In this document: positions 36,147 to 47,200 of the stretch, piece by piece
How the letters are laid out: the number at the start of each line of letters is the position of its first letter
Position numbering within the stretch: the first letter of the stretch is position 1
NCBI GenBank assembly: GCA_950097015.1
Contig: CATNEN010000001.1
Span: 20,513,501 to 20,577,500 of the forward strand
Direction: 5' to 3'
DNA: 64,000 nt
Origin: Macrostomum hystrix
Lineage: Eukaryota; Platyhelminthes; Macrostomidae
Translations under genes and position numbers: made by a program
The notes under the pieces: model-generated
Databases searched by the model: none
Told to the model about the DNA's origin: nothing
What the model saw: the letters and a program-made list of their open reading frames with translations, nothing else

Positions 36147-37619
36147 TCCTTCCTTCCTACTATACTAAATTTCTAAGATCTGTCCATCTGAAATGCTCTA
36201 GCGATTGAATGGCTAGACCATCCTACTATACTAAATGTCTAAGATCTGTTGGTTGGTTTGTCCATCTGTCCTACTATACTAAATGTCTAAGATCTGTCCA
36301 TCTGAAATGCTCTAGCGATTGAATGGCTAGACCAATTTTTTCCTGCTTTCACCAAAAAGTGCCAATTCATCCAAGGATTAGACTGATCAAATTTCATCAT
36401 TCTGTCTCAATGCCAAGGGTATTAAATATTCGAAAAACATTATTTTTTCAAAGGTCAAACCATCTTGGCCTATTGAGAATTTTACTCACTGCCACTGAAT
36501 TAGAATTGCGTCGTCAAATTGCGCAACAACCCCTAGCTGATTGAATTTGAAGCCTGCACTCTGGAGACAAATTGGAAATAAATGTACACAACCAACCGCG
36601 AGACTGAGTGTACTCTATTTTCTCACTTCATTGTACAAAGCCAGAACTTTGAAAATTCATTTTATAAGGCAGATTTTTGCACCCGATGTGTAGGCACTAG
36701 GAATAGGTTAGGCTAGGCTAGGGTTCGATTCTGCACTGCGTCAAATCATTTAAACTAATAGTCAGCCAGTAGTGATTAAAGATTATTTTAATTTTTTTTC
36801 AATTCGTAAATAAAATATCATATATCATAAATCATAGCAAATCTGAGTTTGAATCATTGCAAAAATAGAGTTTGAATCATGGCTAAACCAGAGTTTGAAT
36901 CATGGCAAAACCATCCTTCCTTCCTCCAATCCTCCAACTATACTAAATCTCTAAAGTCTGTCTGTCTGTGGAATTTCGATACACAGGCTAAATGCCTCAA
37001 CCAAATTTGATTGCGTTTTTTGCTAAACATGCCAAATTTTACTGGCATGAGACCTTGAAAATTTCGTTAGTCTGCTTCAATGCTAACAATATTAAATATT
37101 CGAAAAACGAGTTTTTCTATTGCTTTAAATAGGAGGCCAAACAAGGTTAAATTAGAATGGGGCCGGACACTGTCAGTTTTATTAGATTGCATCGGTGCTT
37201 TTTCTCGCCCGCGTGGCATTGGTATAGCAAAAATATTGAGCGCAGCTAAGAGCGTAAATTATTTCAAATTTTTCTATTTTTTGAGCATTGTTTTAAGCGT
37301 TATTCGATCAAAAAAATAGCTTATTTAATAATAATAATTATAAAACTTTATTCGACGAACACTGATCGAAACCGTTTTCTAAAGTGCTCAACGATTTTCT
37401 AAATGTGTTTAACAGTTTTCTAAATGTATCTACCGTGCCACATGTAACAGGAGATGTAACAGGAGATATTTGTTGCCTTCTGGGCTGAGTAAAACGATGG
37501 ACACATCGTTTCTATGCTATTCGGGGGCAATGGTTTCCTGTCAAAGAAAAGGGCAAACATTTCTTGCTGCGAGTTTGGTAGCCTGCAAGTAGCCTCCATT
37601 CTGGTATTATGGAGGTTCT

Positions 37620-37991
37620 CTTCTGTTTGGAGAACATTAGTTCTCTGCTGCTGGGGGAATTAGTTCTCTGCTGCTTGGGGAATTAGTTCTCTGCTGCTGG
37701 GGGAATTAGTTCTCTGCTGCTTGGGGAATTAGTTCTCTGCTGCTGGGGGAATTAGTTCTCTGCTGCTGGGGGAATTAGTTCTCTGCTGCTGGGGGAATTA
37801 GTTCTCTGCTGCTGGGGGGAATTAGTTCTCTGCTGCTGGGGGAATTAGTTCTCTGCTGCTGGGGGAATTAGTTCTCTGCTGCTGGGGGGAATTAGTTCTC
37901 TGCTGCTGGTGGGAATTAGTTCTCTGCTGCTGGGGGAATTAGTTCTCTGCTGCTGGGGGAATTAGTTCTCTGCTGCTGGGGGAATTAGTTC
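37620..37991. repeat. 23-bp minisatellite (ttctctgctgctgggggaat..)
   Basis: About 16 nearly identical copies, varying mainly in G-run length and ctggg/cttggg. Inside Helitron B. Confidence 0.92.
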
Positions 37992-38262
37992 TCATGGCAA
38001 AACCAGCGTTTGAATCATGGCTAAACCAGAGTTTGAATCATGGCTAAACCAGAGCTTGAATCATGGCAAAACCAGAGTTTGAATCATGGCTAAACAAGAG
38101 TTTGAATCATGGATAAACCAGAGTTTGAATCATGGCTAAACCAGAGTTTGAGTCATGGCTAAACCAGAGTTTCGATCATGGCTAAACCAGAGTTTGAATC
38201 ATGGCTAAACCAGAGTTTAAATCATGGCAAAACCAGAGTTTGAATCATAGCTAAATCGGAAC
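37992..38262. repeat. 23-bp minisatellite (gtttgaatcatggctaaacc..)
   Basis: About 12 copies; three more isolated units lie at 36,840-36,910 in the same Helitron. The abrupt switch from the preceding array has no spacer. Confidence 0.9.
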
Positions 38263-39095
38263 TGGGGGATAATCGTCAACTGTGGGATAATTGTAAACTG
38301 GGGAATCATCATCAAATGGGGGATCATGGTCAACTGGGGATCATTGTCAAATGGGGATCATCATCATTTGGGAGTCATCATCAAATGGGGGATCATGGTC
38401 AACTGGGAGATCATTGTCAAATGGGGATCATCATCATTTGGGAGTCATCATCAAATGGGGGATCATGGTCAACTGGGAGATCATTGTCAACTGGGTGATC
38501 ATCATCAACTGGGGGATCATTGTCAACTAGGGGGTAATGGCCAACTGGGGTAACATTGTCAACTGGGGATCATCATCAATGGGGGATCATAGTCAACTGG
38601 GAGATAATTGTCAACTGGGTGATCATCATCAACTGGGGGATCATTGCCAACTGGGAGATCATCTTCAACTGGTGGATCATCATTATCTGGGGGATCATTG
38701 TGAACTGTGGGATCATTGTCAACTGGGGGATCATTGTCAACTGTGGGATCATTGTCAACTGGTTGATCATCATCAACTGGGGGATCATTGTCAACTGGGG
38801 GATCGTTGTCAATTGGAGGTTCATTGTCAACTGTGGGATCATTGTCAACTGTGGGATCATTGTCAACTGGGGGATCATTGTCAACTGGGGGATCATTGTC
38901 AACTGGGGGATAATTGTCAACTGGGGATCATTGTCAACTGGGGGATCATTGTCAACTGGGGGGATCATTGTCAACTGGGGGATCATTGTCAACTGGGGAT
39001 CATCATCAATTAGGGGATCATTGTCAACTGGGGAATCATTGTCAACTGGGGGATCATTGTCAACTGGTTGATCATTGTCAACTGGGGGATCATTG
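38263..39095. repeat. 18-bp minisatellite (gggggatcattgtcaact)
   Basis: About 45 copies with variants catcatcaa, ttgtgaac, tgtgggat. Frames are open on both strands because the period is a multiple of three; the 138-171 codon frames are artefacts. Confidence 0.92.
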
Positions 39096-39189
39096 TAGCT
39101 TTAAAAAGATGTAAATTCAGCTGCTAAAAAGTATATACAAGACGAATTAAAAATATTTCTGCTCCCCGAAGGGGGGCAAAACTTGCTAG

Positions 39190-39975
39190 TCTCACTATAC
39201 TAAATCTCTAAGATTTTTCTGTCTGTTTGTCAGTCTGCAGCCTGAATGCCTGAACCGATATTTTTCTAACTTGCTTCATTAGATTGGAAATTCTTGTGAG
39301 ATTGAGTGGATCTCTTTGTTTTGAAAAATTCTGATGGGAAGATAGTAAATAGGGCCCTGAACTGCCCATTTTAATTGATTGTATTGCAGTGCTTTTCTCA
39401 CCCGCGGGTGTGTTAGCTGAAGACAGGCTGAGTTTGAGTTGTGCAATACTTTCTTTGCTTAAGTCAGCTGGCTGAGTGATTTGATTTGATTTGTAAAAAA
39501 TGTACATAGCTTCATTTATTAGTGATAAAATATACACAACTCAATCAAATTTAGATGTACATAACTCTAATGTACATAACTCTAATAGAAATGATTGAAT
39601 TTAAAAGGTAGTTTTGTTGACTCGCTCATCAATAGGCGGTGCAGCGCATCGCAAGGAACTGAGGCTAGGATAGGCTAGGCCAGATTTCATTGACCCGAGT
39701 TCTCATCTTTGATACATCGAAATCTAATCGAGTTATTAAACTTGAAACATTTTTCGCGTCTGATTTATAAATCTTGCTCTAAATGTGAGGGAAAGTTGTA
39801 GATTTTTTCTCTGCTAAAGGGAGGGCTGTAGCGGACCTAAAAGCGAAGATTTCGGCATGACGATTCGGAGCTCTAAAGTTATTCAACGTCTTTCACGTAC
39901 TTCGCCATGCCACTTGACCATCGTTTTCGCAAACCCTTGTTGGCTTAGTTATCGTCTATGGTCCACAGTTGCGAC
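39190..39975 (+). mobile_element. Start of a third Helitron (copy C), 3' end not found
   Basis: Right after copy B's CTAG comes tctcactatactaaatctct, another Helitron 5' head. The following 400 bp resemble the corresponding part of copy B (cagtgcttttctcacccgcg versus cggtgctttttctcgcccgcg). No second hairpin end was found downstream. Confidence 0.5.
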
Positions 39976-39978
39976 TTA

Positions 39979-40059
39979 GATGAAGCCACAGATTCTATAT
40001 TACCTATATTACAGATTCTATATTCTATAGGTAATATAGAATCTGTGGATGAAGCCACT
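39979..40059. repeat. Hairpin flanked by an 11-bp direct repeat
   Basis: Arms ccacagattctatattacct (from 39986) and its exact complement (ending 40048) match over about 23 bp around a 17-bp loop. The direct repeat gatgaagccac brackets the structure (39979-39989, 40048-40058). This looks like a template-switch or foldback event. Confidence 0.75.
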
Positions 40060-40142
40060 TGTTGCGCGAGTTTTGTTATTAAACTTTCTGCTCGCCAGCT
40101 AGAGAGCTACCCGCAAATATATGCTAGAGTTCTGATCCTCTA

Positions 40143-40530
40143 CAGGGCATTAATTCTCTGTTAAATTGGGGCATTAATTCTCTGTTAAATTGGGGCATTA
40201 ATTCTCTGTTAAATTGGGGCATTAATTCTCTGTTAAATTGGGGCATTAATTCGCTGCATGCTCAATGGGGGACTTTGTTCTTTGCTAAATGGGGGCATTG
40301 GTTCGCTGCTAAAGGGGGTAAGTTTATTCGCTCCACAGGGAATGTGGTTCTCGCTAAAGGGGGACATTGTTATTTGCTAAAGGGGTGCATTGTTTGTTGC
40401 AAGCTAAAGGGGTGCATTGTTTTCTGCATGCTAAAGGGCTGCATTGTTTGTTGCATGCCAAAGGGGGACATTGTTTTCTGCATGCTAAGTGGTGCATTGT
40501 TTGCTGCATGCTAAAGGGGGGACAACGTTT
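40143..40530. repeat. 24-27-bp degenerate minisatellite
   Basis: Units such as ggggcattaattctctgtta at the left grade into gctaaaggggtgcattgttt and ctgcatgct at the right. The array meets and seems to truncate the C-terminus of the transposase frame on the minus strand. Confidence 0.8.
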
Positions 40531-41513
40531 TCTGCTGTGGGCTGGATGAAGTCAGCTTGGATCCGAGCCAAACGCTGCTTCAGAGCTGCCTTCCAGCAAG
40601 AGATGGCGTTCTCTACCGGAGTCAAGAATGGGCTGTAGACTGGCAGTCGCTTGATCTCGATCAGACCCGGAAGTTCGAAGACTTCAGCGTCATTGTGACT
40701 GCTGACGTTGTCAATCACAATGCTGCATCGCCGGTCCGGGTGCACCTGCTGGAAGTTGGCGATTGTGATGCTCACAAATTCGCCAAATCGCTCCTTTGTC
40801 ATGCCCTTCTCGTAGGTGTGATAGTGCACGACACCAAGAGTCGGGCTGACAGCCAAGCAAACCGTCACGCGCTGCCCCTTCTGCCCAGAAACCACTCTGT
40901 AAGCGCGTTGGCCTTTCTGGGACCGGCCCATTGAGCGGCGCATCCAGGTGTTGAATCTGAAATCATCAATAAAGATCTTCTCCATCTCCAGGGTCTCCTC
41001 AGAGCACAGCCACTCTGCAAACTGGCGTCGGGTCTCAATCGTAGTAACCGAGTTTCTCTCAGCCGGTATGTCGCGAACCAGTTTGGTTGTATACAGAGCA
41101 CCGTCAAGCTTGATGCTAATGGTCTTGTCCGAGACGTGCGGCTTGCTTGGGTATCTGTTGCGCAACATGCCGTTCATCTGCGACAGCGTAAGCAGGGGGT
41201 TGTGCTGGACGATTGCGCACAGAAAGCGTTGCATTTCGTTGTCCCACTTTGAATGCTTCGCACCTCCCTTTGCTTTCTTCTCAGCTCTGCCGGTCCGAAC
41301 AATGGCATAAGCAGTCGTCCTCTTTATCCCCAGTTGGATCGCAAGGTGTACGAAGTCCTCTCCGTTCTCATGAGCTGTAATTCGGCGCTGTCGGTCCTGA
41401 ACAGAAACTGACTGGTTTCAACTTTGTTCCGGCTGCTGCTCTTCTTCAATCGGATCGTCGGTTGACTCCGAAACTTCTTCTTCCAGAAACGATTCCGCGT
41501 CCTCGTCGATCAT
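40485..41513 (-). pseudogene. Tc1/IS630-type (DDE_3) transposase relic
   Basis: Reading from the ATG at 41513, an acidic N-terminus (MIDEDAESFLEEEV...) is followed by an in-frame TGA at about residue 35. The frame then continues with a helix-turn-helix region (DFVHLAIQLGIKRTTAYAIV) and the catalytic domain. Catalytic candidates are the first Asp in IFIDDFRFNTW, the second in SIVIDNVSSHN and Glu in YSPFLTPVENAIS. Thirty-two residues separate the last two, unlike DD34E Tc1. The C-terminus runs into the minisatellite and ends there. Terminal repeats were not found. The in-frame stop and truncation indicate a dead copy. The frame from 41234 alone gives 249 residues. Confidence 0.75.
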
Positions 41514-42225
41514 TTAAATTTTCTAAGTTATGGAGTATAAAAATAAGGACGGAACGGAAGCGAGTCAAGGTGGCGGATTAAACTAGAGTGACACAGAGAA
41601 GAGAAGGCTCTCATCTAACTTTTACCCTGGACAAGACCATTTCGTTTATGGCAAAAGCTCCCGATGGTTCATGAACTGTATAGTCATGAAAAGTCCGTCG
41701 AAATTGGACGTAGACTGTCTATATTGAAGTGGAGTTGATAAAATTGAAGCGGATATTCAGGAGAATTTACCATAGAGTGTAACTTTTGTCGTTCGCTGTG
41801 TCAAAATTGAATCAGAGTTTTAGACAACTTGAGGAGTGAGGATTTGGCTCGCGCATTGGCTAAATCGGACCTTTTCAAAATTGAAGTTGACTGTGTCAAA
41901 ATTGAATGTAGCTTTGACGTGCCTTGCCGTTAACTGTCGAATTTGAATCGGAGTTTGTCACTATTGAAGTTTTCGTTGTTCAAAATTGAGGGTAAAATGG
42001 TGTAAAGGGTTTTAATTTTTGCTAAACTAACTATGCTTTGAGTGTGTGCGAAATGTAACCATAGCAGTGTCATTAGTAGATTTAGCTGCTCTCGTTCGAT
42101 AAATTAGACTCTCAAGATTCGCGTTTAATGATTTGGTACTCAGAATTAAAAAAAAATTATGTTAATCGTTATCGTCAAAATACATCAAAATATCCTTAAC
42201 TTCCCTAATCCCTAAGTCTGATCCT
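41514..42225. other. Spacer with dispersed aaaattgaa words
   Basis: Between 41,690 and 42,000 short words such as aaaattgaa, aaattgaagt and gtcaaaattgaat recur irregularly, about eight times. They could be subterminal repeats of the adjacent Tc1/IS630 relic. No exon is seen. Confidence 0.35.
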
Positions 42226-42234
42226 AATAGACTG

Positions 42235-42319
42235 CGACTACCCGACACCTGCTATAAGGTTTGGTACACCGGCAACTCAGGCATTAGGGTACGCGATTCA
42301 GAGGTACGCACCTGTGGCA
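42235..42319 (-). other. Possible terminal exon of the membrane protein upstream
   Basis: On the minus strand, after tgccacag, a frame reads VRTSESRTLMPELPVYQTL then TAG. It is in phase with the donor at about 43,196. The acceptor has a poor pyrimidine tract, and an alternative acceptor (gaagccatag) would give another tail. Speculative. Confidence 0.25.
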
Positions 42320-43170
42320 CCTGTTGTCTATGGCTTCCGCACAAAAGAGAACAATCTAATTGTCAGGTCTGGCAAATAGAAAAATACCAAAGTCTTTTTA
42401 CGCGCTGGTTGCACTTTGTGGACCTCAGCGTCTCATTATTATATATTTTATTATATTCACTGATTGGGAGTAAATATTTACTATTGATATTGTTATTTTT
42501 ATGAATATTGAAAATATTGCATGAGAAAACAAACAAAATAAGTATACTGGTACGATTACATAATAATCAGTAATTGCTGAAGCCTCATACAAACTCCCAA
42601 AGTGCTGGCTACTTGTTATAAACAAGCTATCAACTCTGTTGGCTAGACCTGTACCACGCGAGGACATAACCTGTGTGCTGGTAGCTTGTTGCTAAGCAGA
42701 AATTCTTCAGAAAACTCTAGACTGCCCTGAAAACCTGGTTTTTTTACAATTTATATAGTGTATACATAGTGTATCATTTAGCAAGATAAAAATTATGATG
42801 GAACTTTCGATAGTGACTAACTACAGCGAAGAACTGCAAGATAGAAATTGTACGAAAATTGTGTTAATCAGTGGAGAGCTTGTTCCAGAACACCAGAACA
42901 CTAGGGGCTTTGCGAGAAAGTTGTAGCAGGCAGATCGCGTACTGTGCATAAAGTTTGTATAGACAACTGTTCATTGTTCATTGTTAAATTCGGGGTTAAA
43001 TCGATTTAAAGGCATGGACTCTGCCTGAGAACAATCGACCGTTTCTTAAACGCTGAACATTAGAGTAGAGAAAAGTGAATACATTTTCAATCACGCCAAA
43101 GAAGAAATAATGAACTAGAATGCGTACAGCAGGTTATACAATGGAACGGAGCATAAACGAAGATGCAAAA
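42320..43170. other. AT-rich, nothing recognised
   Basis: Probably an intron of the membrane-protein gene if the terminal exon is real; otherwise spacer. Confidence 0.3.
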
Positions 43171-43173
43171 AAC

Positions 43174-43860
43174 CTATACAAAGATCTTAACCTCTGTGCT
43201 CTTCACAGCCCTGTTCATGTCCTTTGAAGCGGACCGACAGATGCAACAGACGATCGTGAATGGGACAATGATAATTGTGAGAAAAGCGAATGAAACCAGC
43301 ACATACGTTGTTGTATTCCGTAGATGGTCATACTTAGGATCATAGATATATTCAGGCTGATAATAACTATCATTATAGCAAAAACGATACGATCCGTTGG
43401 AGCACGCAATGCTACCACGAAGTTGATTTAAAAAAATATTTCTTTCACTATAAAGACCCATTGAAACTGAAAGGAAGAAAAAAATAAGGCAGATATAAAG
43501 CAAGACAAAGTACAATGCCATATTTTTAGCGAATGATTGCCGATTCAAAACACTGCCTCGACGCCGACCGTCCGACTTCGTCCTCTCAGCAGCGGCCAGC
43601 AACACCGTTCCAATAGACCAGCCGAGGCGTCTCGCCTTCCTCGTCAGCAAGATCAGCAGCGAGAGAGCGCAGCACGTGTAGAACAACTGCACCAGGCGAG
43701 GATTAGCGGGCTCTTCCAAATTGTCATCAGAGCCATCAAAAAGGCTTTTCTTGGTGGCGCGAACGGCCTCCTTAATGCTGTCATCAGTTAGGGATGGCTG
43801 TAAATCAAAGGAAGTGAAGAGAGTTGGAAACAATTTCAAGTGAAGTGTCAGCATGGCCAT
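43174..43860 (-). CDS. Unrecognised multi-pass membrane protein
   Basis: The open frame reads 228 residues from the ATG at 43860. If the donor at about 43,196 (ACAGAG|gttaag) is used, the exon ends after KSTE and continues downstream. Hydrophobic segments: about 60-77 (LVQLFYTCCALSLLILL), about 115-135 (ALYFVLLYICLIFFFLSVSM) and about 187-208 (YVLVSFAFLTIIIVPFTIVC). Between the last two lies a loop of about 50 residues with two Cys and N-glycosylation sequons (NGS, NDS, NTT), consistent with an ectodomain. The stretch before the second segment is basic (RTKSDGRRRGS). An acceptor-like tttgatttacag inside the frame (about 43,801) offers an alternative start of the exon. A SINE lies directly upstream, so no further 5' exon is evident. 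I do not recognise a family. Confidence 0.5.
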   Translation of the reverse strand: MAMLTLHLKLFPTLFTSFDLQPSLTDDSIKEAVRATKKSLFDGSDDNLEEPANPRLVQLFYTCCALSLLILLTRKARRLGWSIGTVLLAAAERTKSDGRRRGSVLNRQSFAKNMALYFVLLYICLIFFFLSVSMGLYSERNIFLNQLRGSIACSNGSYRFCYNDSYYQPEYIYDPKYDHLRNTTTYVLVSFAFLTIIIVPFTIVCCICRSASKDMNRAVKSTEVKIFV

Positions 43861-43876
43861 GTACCCTAATAAATGA

Positions 43877-44115
43877 GACCCTGAAGCCTAGTGGTTAGGG
43901 CTACGAACCGAGGACCACTGAAGTCTACGAACAGACAAACGATTATAGTTTACTGCAGCTGCATCAGAATTCTGAACAAAGGATCTGGAGTTCGTATTTC
44001 AGGACAAAAGTGATTTGTGTCCCTGAACAAAGCATTTATTCCCAAATTCTTCAGTTTTGCCTGATGTAAAATGGGTAGAGGCATTAGTCTACTGCTGGTT
44101 CCCTATGAATCTCGA
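43877..44115 (+). mobile_element. tRNA-derived SINE, diverged
   Basis: A-box-like agcctagtggttagggc is followed by a degenerate B box (gagttcgtatttc, about 43,990). The tail includes cttcagttttgcctgatgtaaaatggg, comparable with cttcagttcacccagccgttaaatggg of the SINE at 1.3 kb, so the two share a body. Confidence 0.55.
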
Positions 44116-44218
44116 GCTGGGGAAAACATTTTTATGGGCCGAGCTGCTCCCTAACCCTTGGACTTAAAAAAAACAGAAGCTTGGAAGCGTAATGACAATA
44201 GCCGCAGGTTTTCCACTG

Positions 44219-47200
44219 TCATTTCTCGCCTCGCTGAATGATCTTCACATGCGTTTGTCCTCTGACTTACGTCTTTGCTCATCAGGTACTCAGCCCTCTG
44301 CCTCACATCCTTGTGATCGCAAATCGCTCGCCTGTGTCTGTGAATCAGTCGAACCAGAAGGTCTCTATCCTGGCAAAACTCCAGCGTCACGAGCAGCTCT
44401 TGAGCGTCAGGACTCGATGATCGCAGAATTCATTCAAACCATAAGTCCAGCTCTGCGTTATAGTCCATCCACAGACTGAGGCATTTTAGCAGAGCGTCAA
44501 AGTTGATGTAGTACCAGTTGAACTGGCTTGAGGCTAGCGGAAATATTTGTCTGATGTGAGAGGGCAGAAAGTCAAGGACTGGCGGCTTGTCTGTCTGAAT
44601 GAGAAGCTTCCAAATGGAGTTGACTTGCTCCAGGTGCTCACAAAGAGCCAATTCCGACTCGGCGTCAGTCTGCTTAACCTTCCAGTTTGCCACTTGACGG
44701 CTCACCTCGTGATAGCGGCAGGAGCGCAACACTCTCCGAGCAGCGTACCTGCGGCCGAACTTCAAGTAAATCAGCGACATGATGCAGTTCTTTGTCGAAC
44801 GGGCGTAGTCGGGAATTCTTTGGGCCAGCCTCAACATCGCCTCCTGATCAGCTTCACTGCAGCTGCCGTCGGCCAGCCATATGATCATGGATCTGATTGC
44901 GTCATACACGTCGTGGAACTGCACCGTCGATGACATTGGCACTGGCCTCGGGTCCAAGATCGGTAAAATGAGGAACGGATGGAAATGGAGCGCTTTGACA
45001 TGATCCAGTGGTCTCAATTTTAGTCGAAAGCGTTTGAGAATCGCTGGAAGACTCTCTGTGACGTCACTAACAACTTTTGCGATGGCTTCTTTGCTGTCGT
45101 GGTGAGCCTTTAAGTACACCCAGGCGTCTCTCAAGAAAAAGTGCTTCATGCACGCGTCTGCTTCGGAGTTGCTCAAGCATGTAGAAAGCTGCCGAAGAGC
45201 CTTTCTCACCAGTGCCATCAGGCCCTCGCTCTTCCAATTTTGAGCAGGAATCTCATCTAGCACGTAAAACATGAGAGTTTTGGCGATGTACGTCTTTAAC
45301 CCTTGAGACCGCTTAGCAATCACTTTTTTCATAATGAACTTGATCACTACGAACACCTGTCCCTGCTCAGTGGTGAGGTTCCTGAGCAGTTTTCTTTCCA
45401 GGAAGGTAGTGCTGACCCTCAGTTGCTGGCCGTCCTCACCAGGAGGAGCTGCGGCCACCAGGTGACACGGATGCACTTTCATCTCCTGTCTGAGATCCTT
45501 CAACAAGTCGTGATTAATGTTTGTTCGTTGTCCTCGTTCCAGCACTTCTATCCGAGGGTAGCAGCAGCAGCGGAAGGCCCACACGAGGTCGACAGCCGGC
45601 CTCTGGTCAGATCCGCTCCAGGACTGCGAAGGATTCGAGGCTGAAATTTGGAGTACCGGTTCTTGCACAGTATACCAATATATACATATAAATATTTTCC
45701 TCCAATAAAAACCTACTTACGAGCACTTGCCCACTTAACGTGACCGTTCTCGTACTCCACCTCCACATTGCGCTCTCCATCAAACGTGCAGTTGATGCAG
45801 CGGCAAAACCCCTTGAGGTGAAAGAGTATTCCGGCCCCGATGAGGCAGACATCGATGTCTGAGTCGCGGTCCGTCTGGCCATCCAGGCAGACCAAGCTGT
45901 TTGACCAGCCCTCACTGAAGCTGCCGACAATGTACACTTGGTGGTCCAAATACTCATCGACATTCATGCGCCTTCTCAGAATGCTCTGCAGCACATCTGA
46001 GCTTGCAGCGACCAGTTTTACTCGGTCAAGTTGAAATCCAGATTTTTTCAGATCTTCCGACAGTCGATCGTTTGTTTGCAGCAGCTCAGCCTCGATCTGG
46101 TCAGCTGGGTTTCGCTCCTCTACTACAGGTAAGAGGGGTCGGTTCATGTTGTCCTGTTCAGACCTGAATTGAGAATTGGCACATAAAGCGTTTCATTTTG
46201 AGGCAAGGTATAGAATGTTGTTTTCATCTGTCTGCTCTACGAACTGTCTTTAATGTGAAAACAACAAGAGAGCCGAGAGCGGGTGCAGATGTACGAGTAT
46301 AAAACTGCAGAATTTCAGATGTCTAAAGAAAAGAAAATTTTCTATAAGTACTTTTCTGCCTACCTGTCGTCGTCAGGGTCGGCTTCTGCAATCCATTGCT
46401 GAGTGGGCATGCGCAGTTCGACGCCGGTGTTTGCTGACCTTTGCGAATCTCCTATTCGTTGCAACTCCGCCGTTAGGAGAGAGTCGTGGATTCTTAGCTT
46501 CCTAGCATCTGTCTCGTGTTTTGTGAGCAATTGTATCGAGCTTTTATGTCCAAAGCGACAGGCCAACGCAGCTGGACTCAGTCCGTCTGAGTTGAGGAGG
46601 CTCAGACTGCAGCCGTGCCTAAGAAGGCTCACAACGGCCGCCTCGTGACCCATTGCTGCAGCGGCGTGCAGCGGTGAGGAGGCGTCGAGAGCGAGCGAGG
46701 TGGCATCGACTCCAGTTCGGACGAGAAGCTCGATCGCTTCCTGCTGGCCGTGCAGAGCTGCACAGTGCATTGGTGACTGGCCGAGCTCATTCCTCACATC
46801 GGCATTGGCGGATCTGAGGAGCTTCTTCAGCACTCGCAGATGACCGAGCTGTGCTGCCAGCTGGGTGGGAGTGCTGCCGTCTCTGAGCTGCTGATCGCAG
46901 TCGGACTGTCCGATCAGCAGCTGCACAACTTCCAGGTGTCCGTTCTGAGTGGCCAGGTGAAGAGCCGATGAGCTGGAGTTGGTCGTCAGGACGGTGTCGG
47001 CCTCAGAGTCGAGCAGCAGCTTGACCACATCCTTGTGACCGTGCATGCACGCCAGGTGCAGAGCAGTCGCTCCGCTCTTGTCCCGGAGGTCGATCTGAGC
47101 TCCGGCATCGACGAGCAGTCGAGCGACTCTCGACTGGCCTCTCTCAGCCGCCCAGTGCAGCGTCGACCTACCGTGCCCGTCGGCCACGTCAGGACTGACG

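Larger units (their letters stand above)
36147..39189 (+). mobile_element. Helitron (copy B), non-autonomous, with minisatellite core
   Basis: It begins with TC right after copy A's CTAG and carries cctactatactaaatttcta, a 5' head repeated at about 36,155, 36,222, 36,269 and, diverged, 36,918. It ends with hairpin gctccccgaaggggggc (39161-39177) and CTAG (39186-39189). There is no Rep/helicase coding. The last third is three abutting minisatellites. Multiple 5' heads against one 3' end suggest repeated insertion or 5' duplication. Confidence 0.6.

Noticed and set aside
40485-44432. Alternative genetic code, suggested by two in-frame TGAs
   Set aside because: Mo25, the Mx-like gene and B3GNTL1 all end at TGA where their families end, so TGA is a normal stop here.
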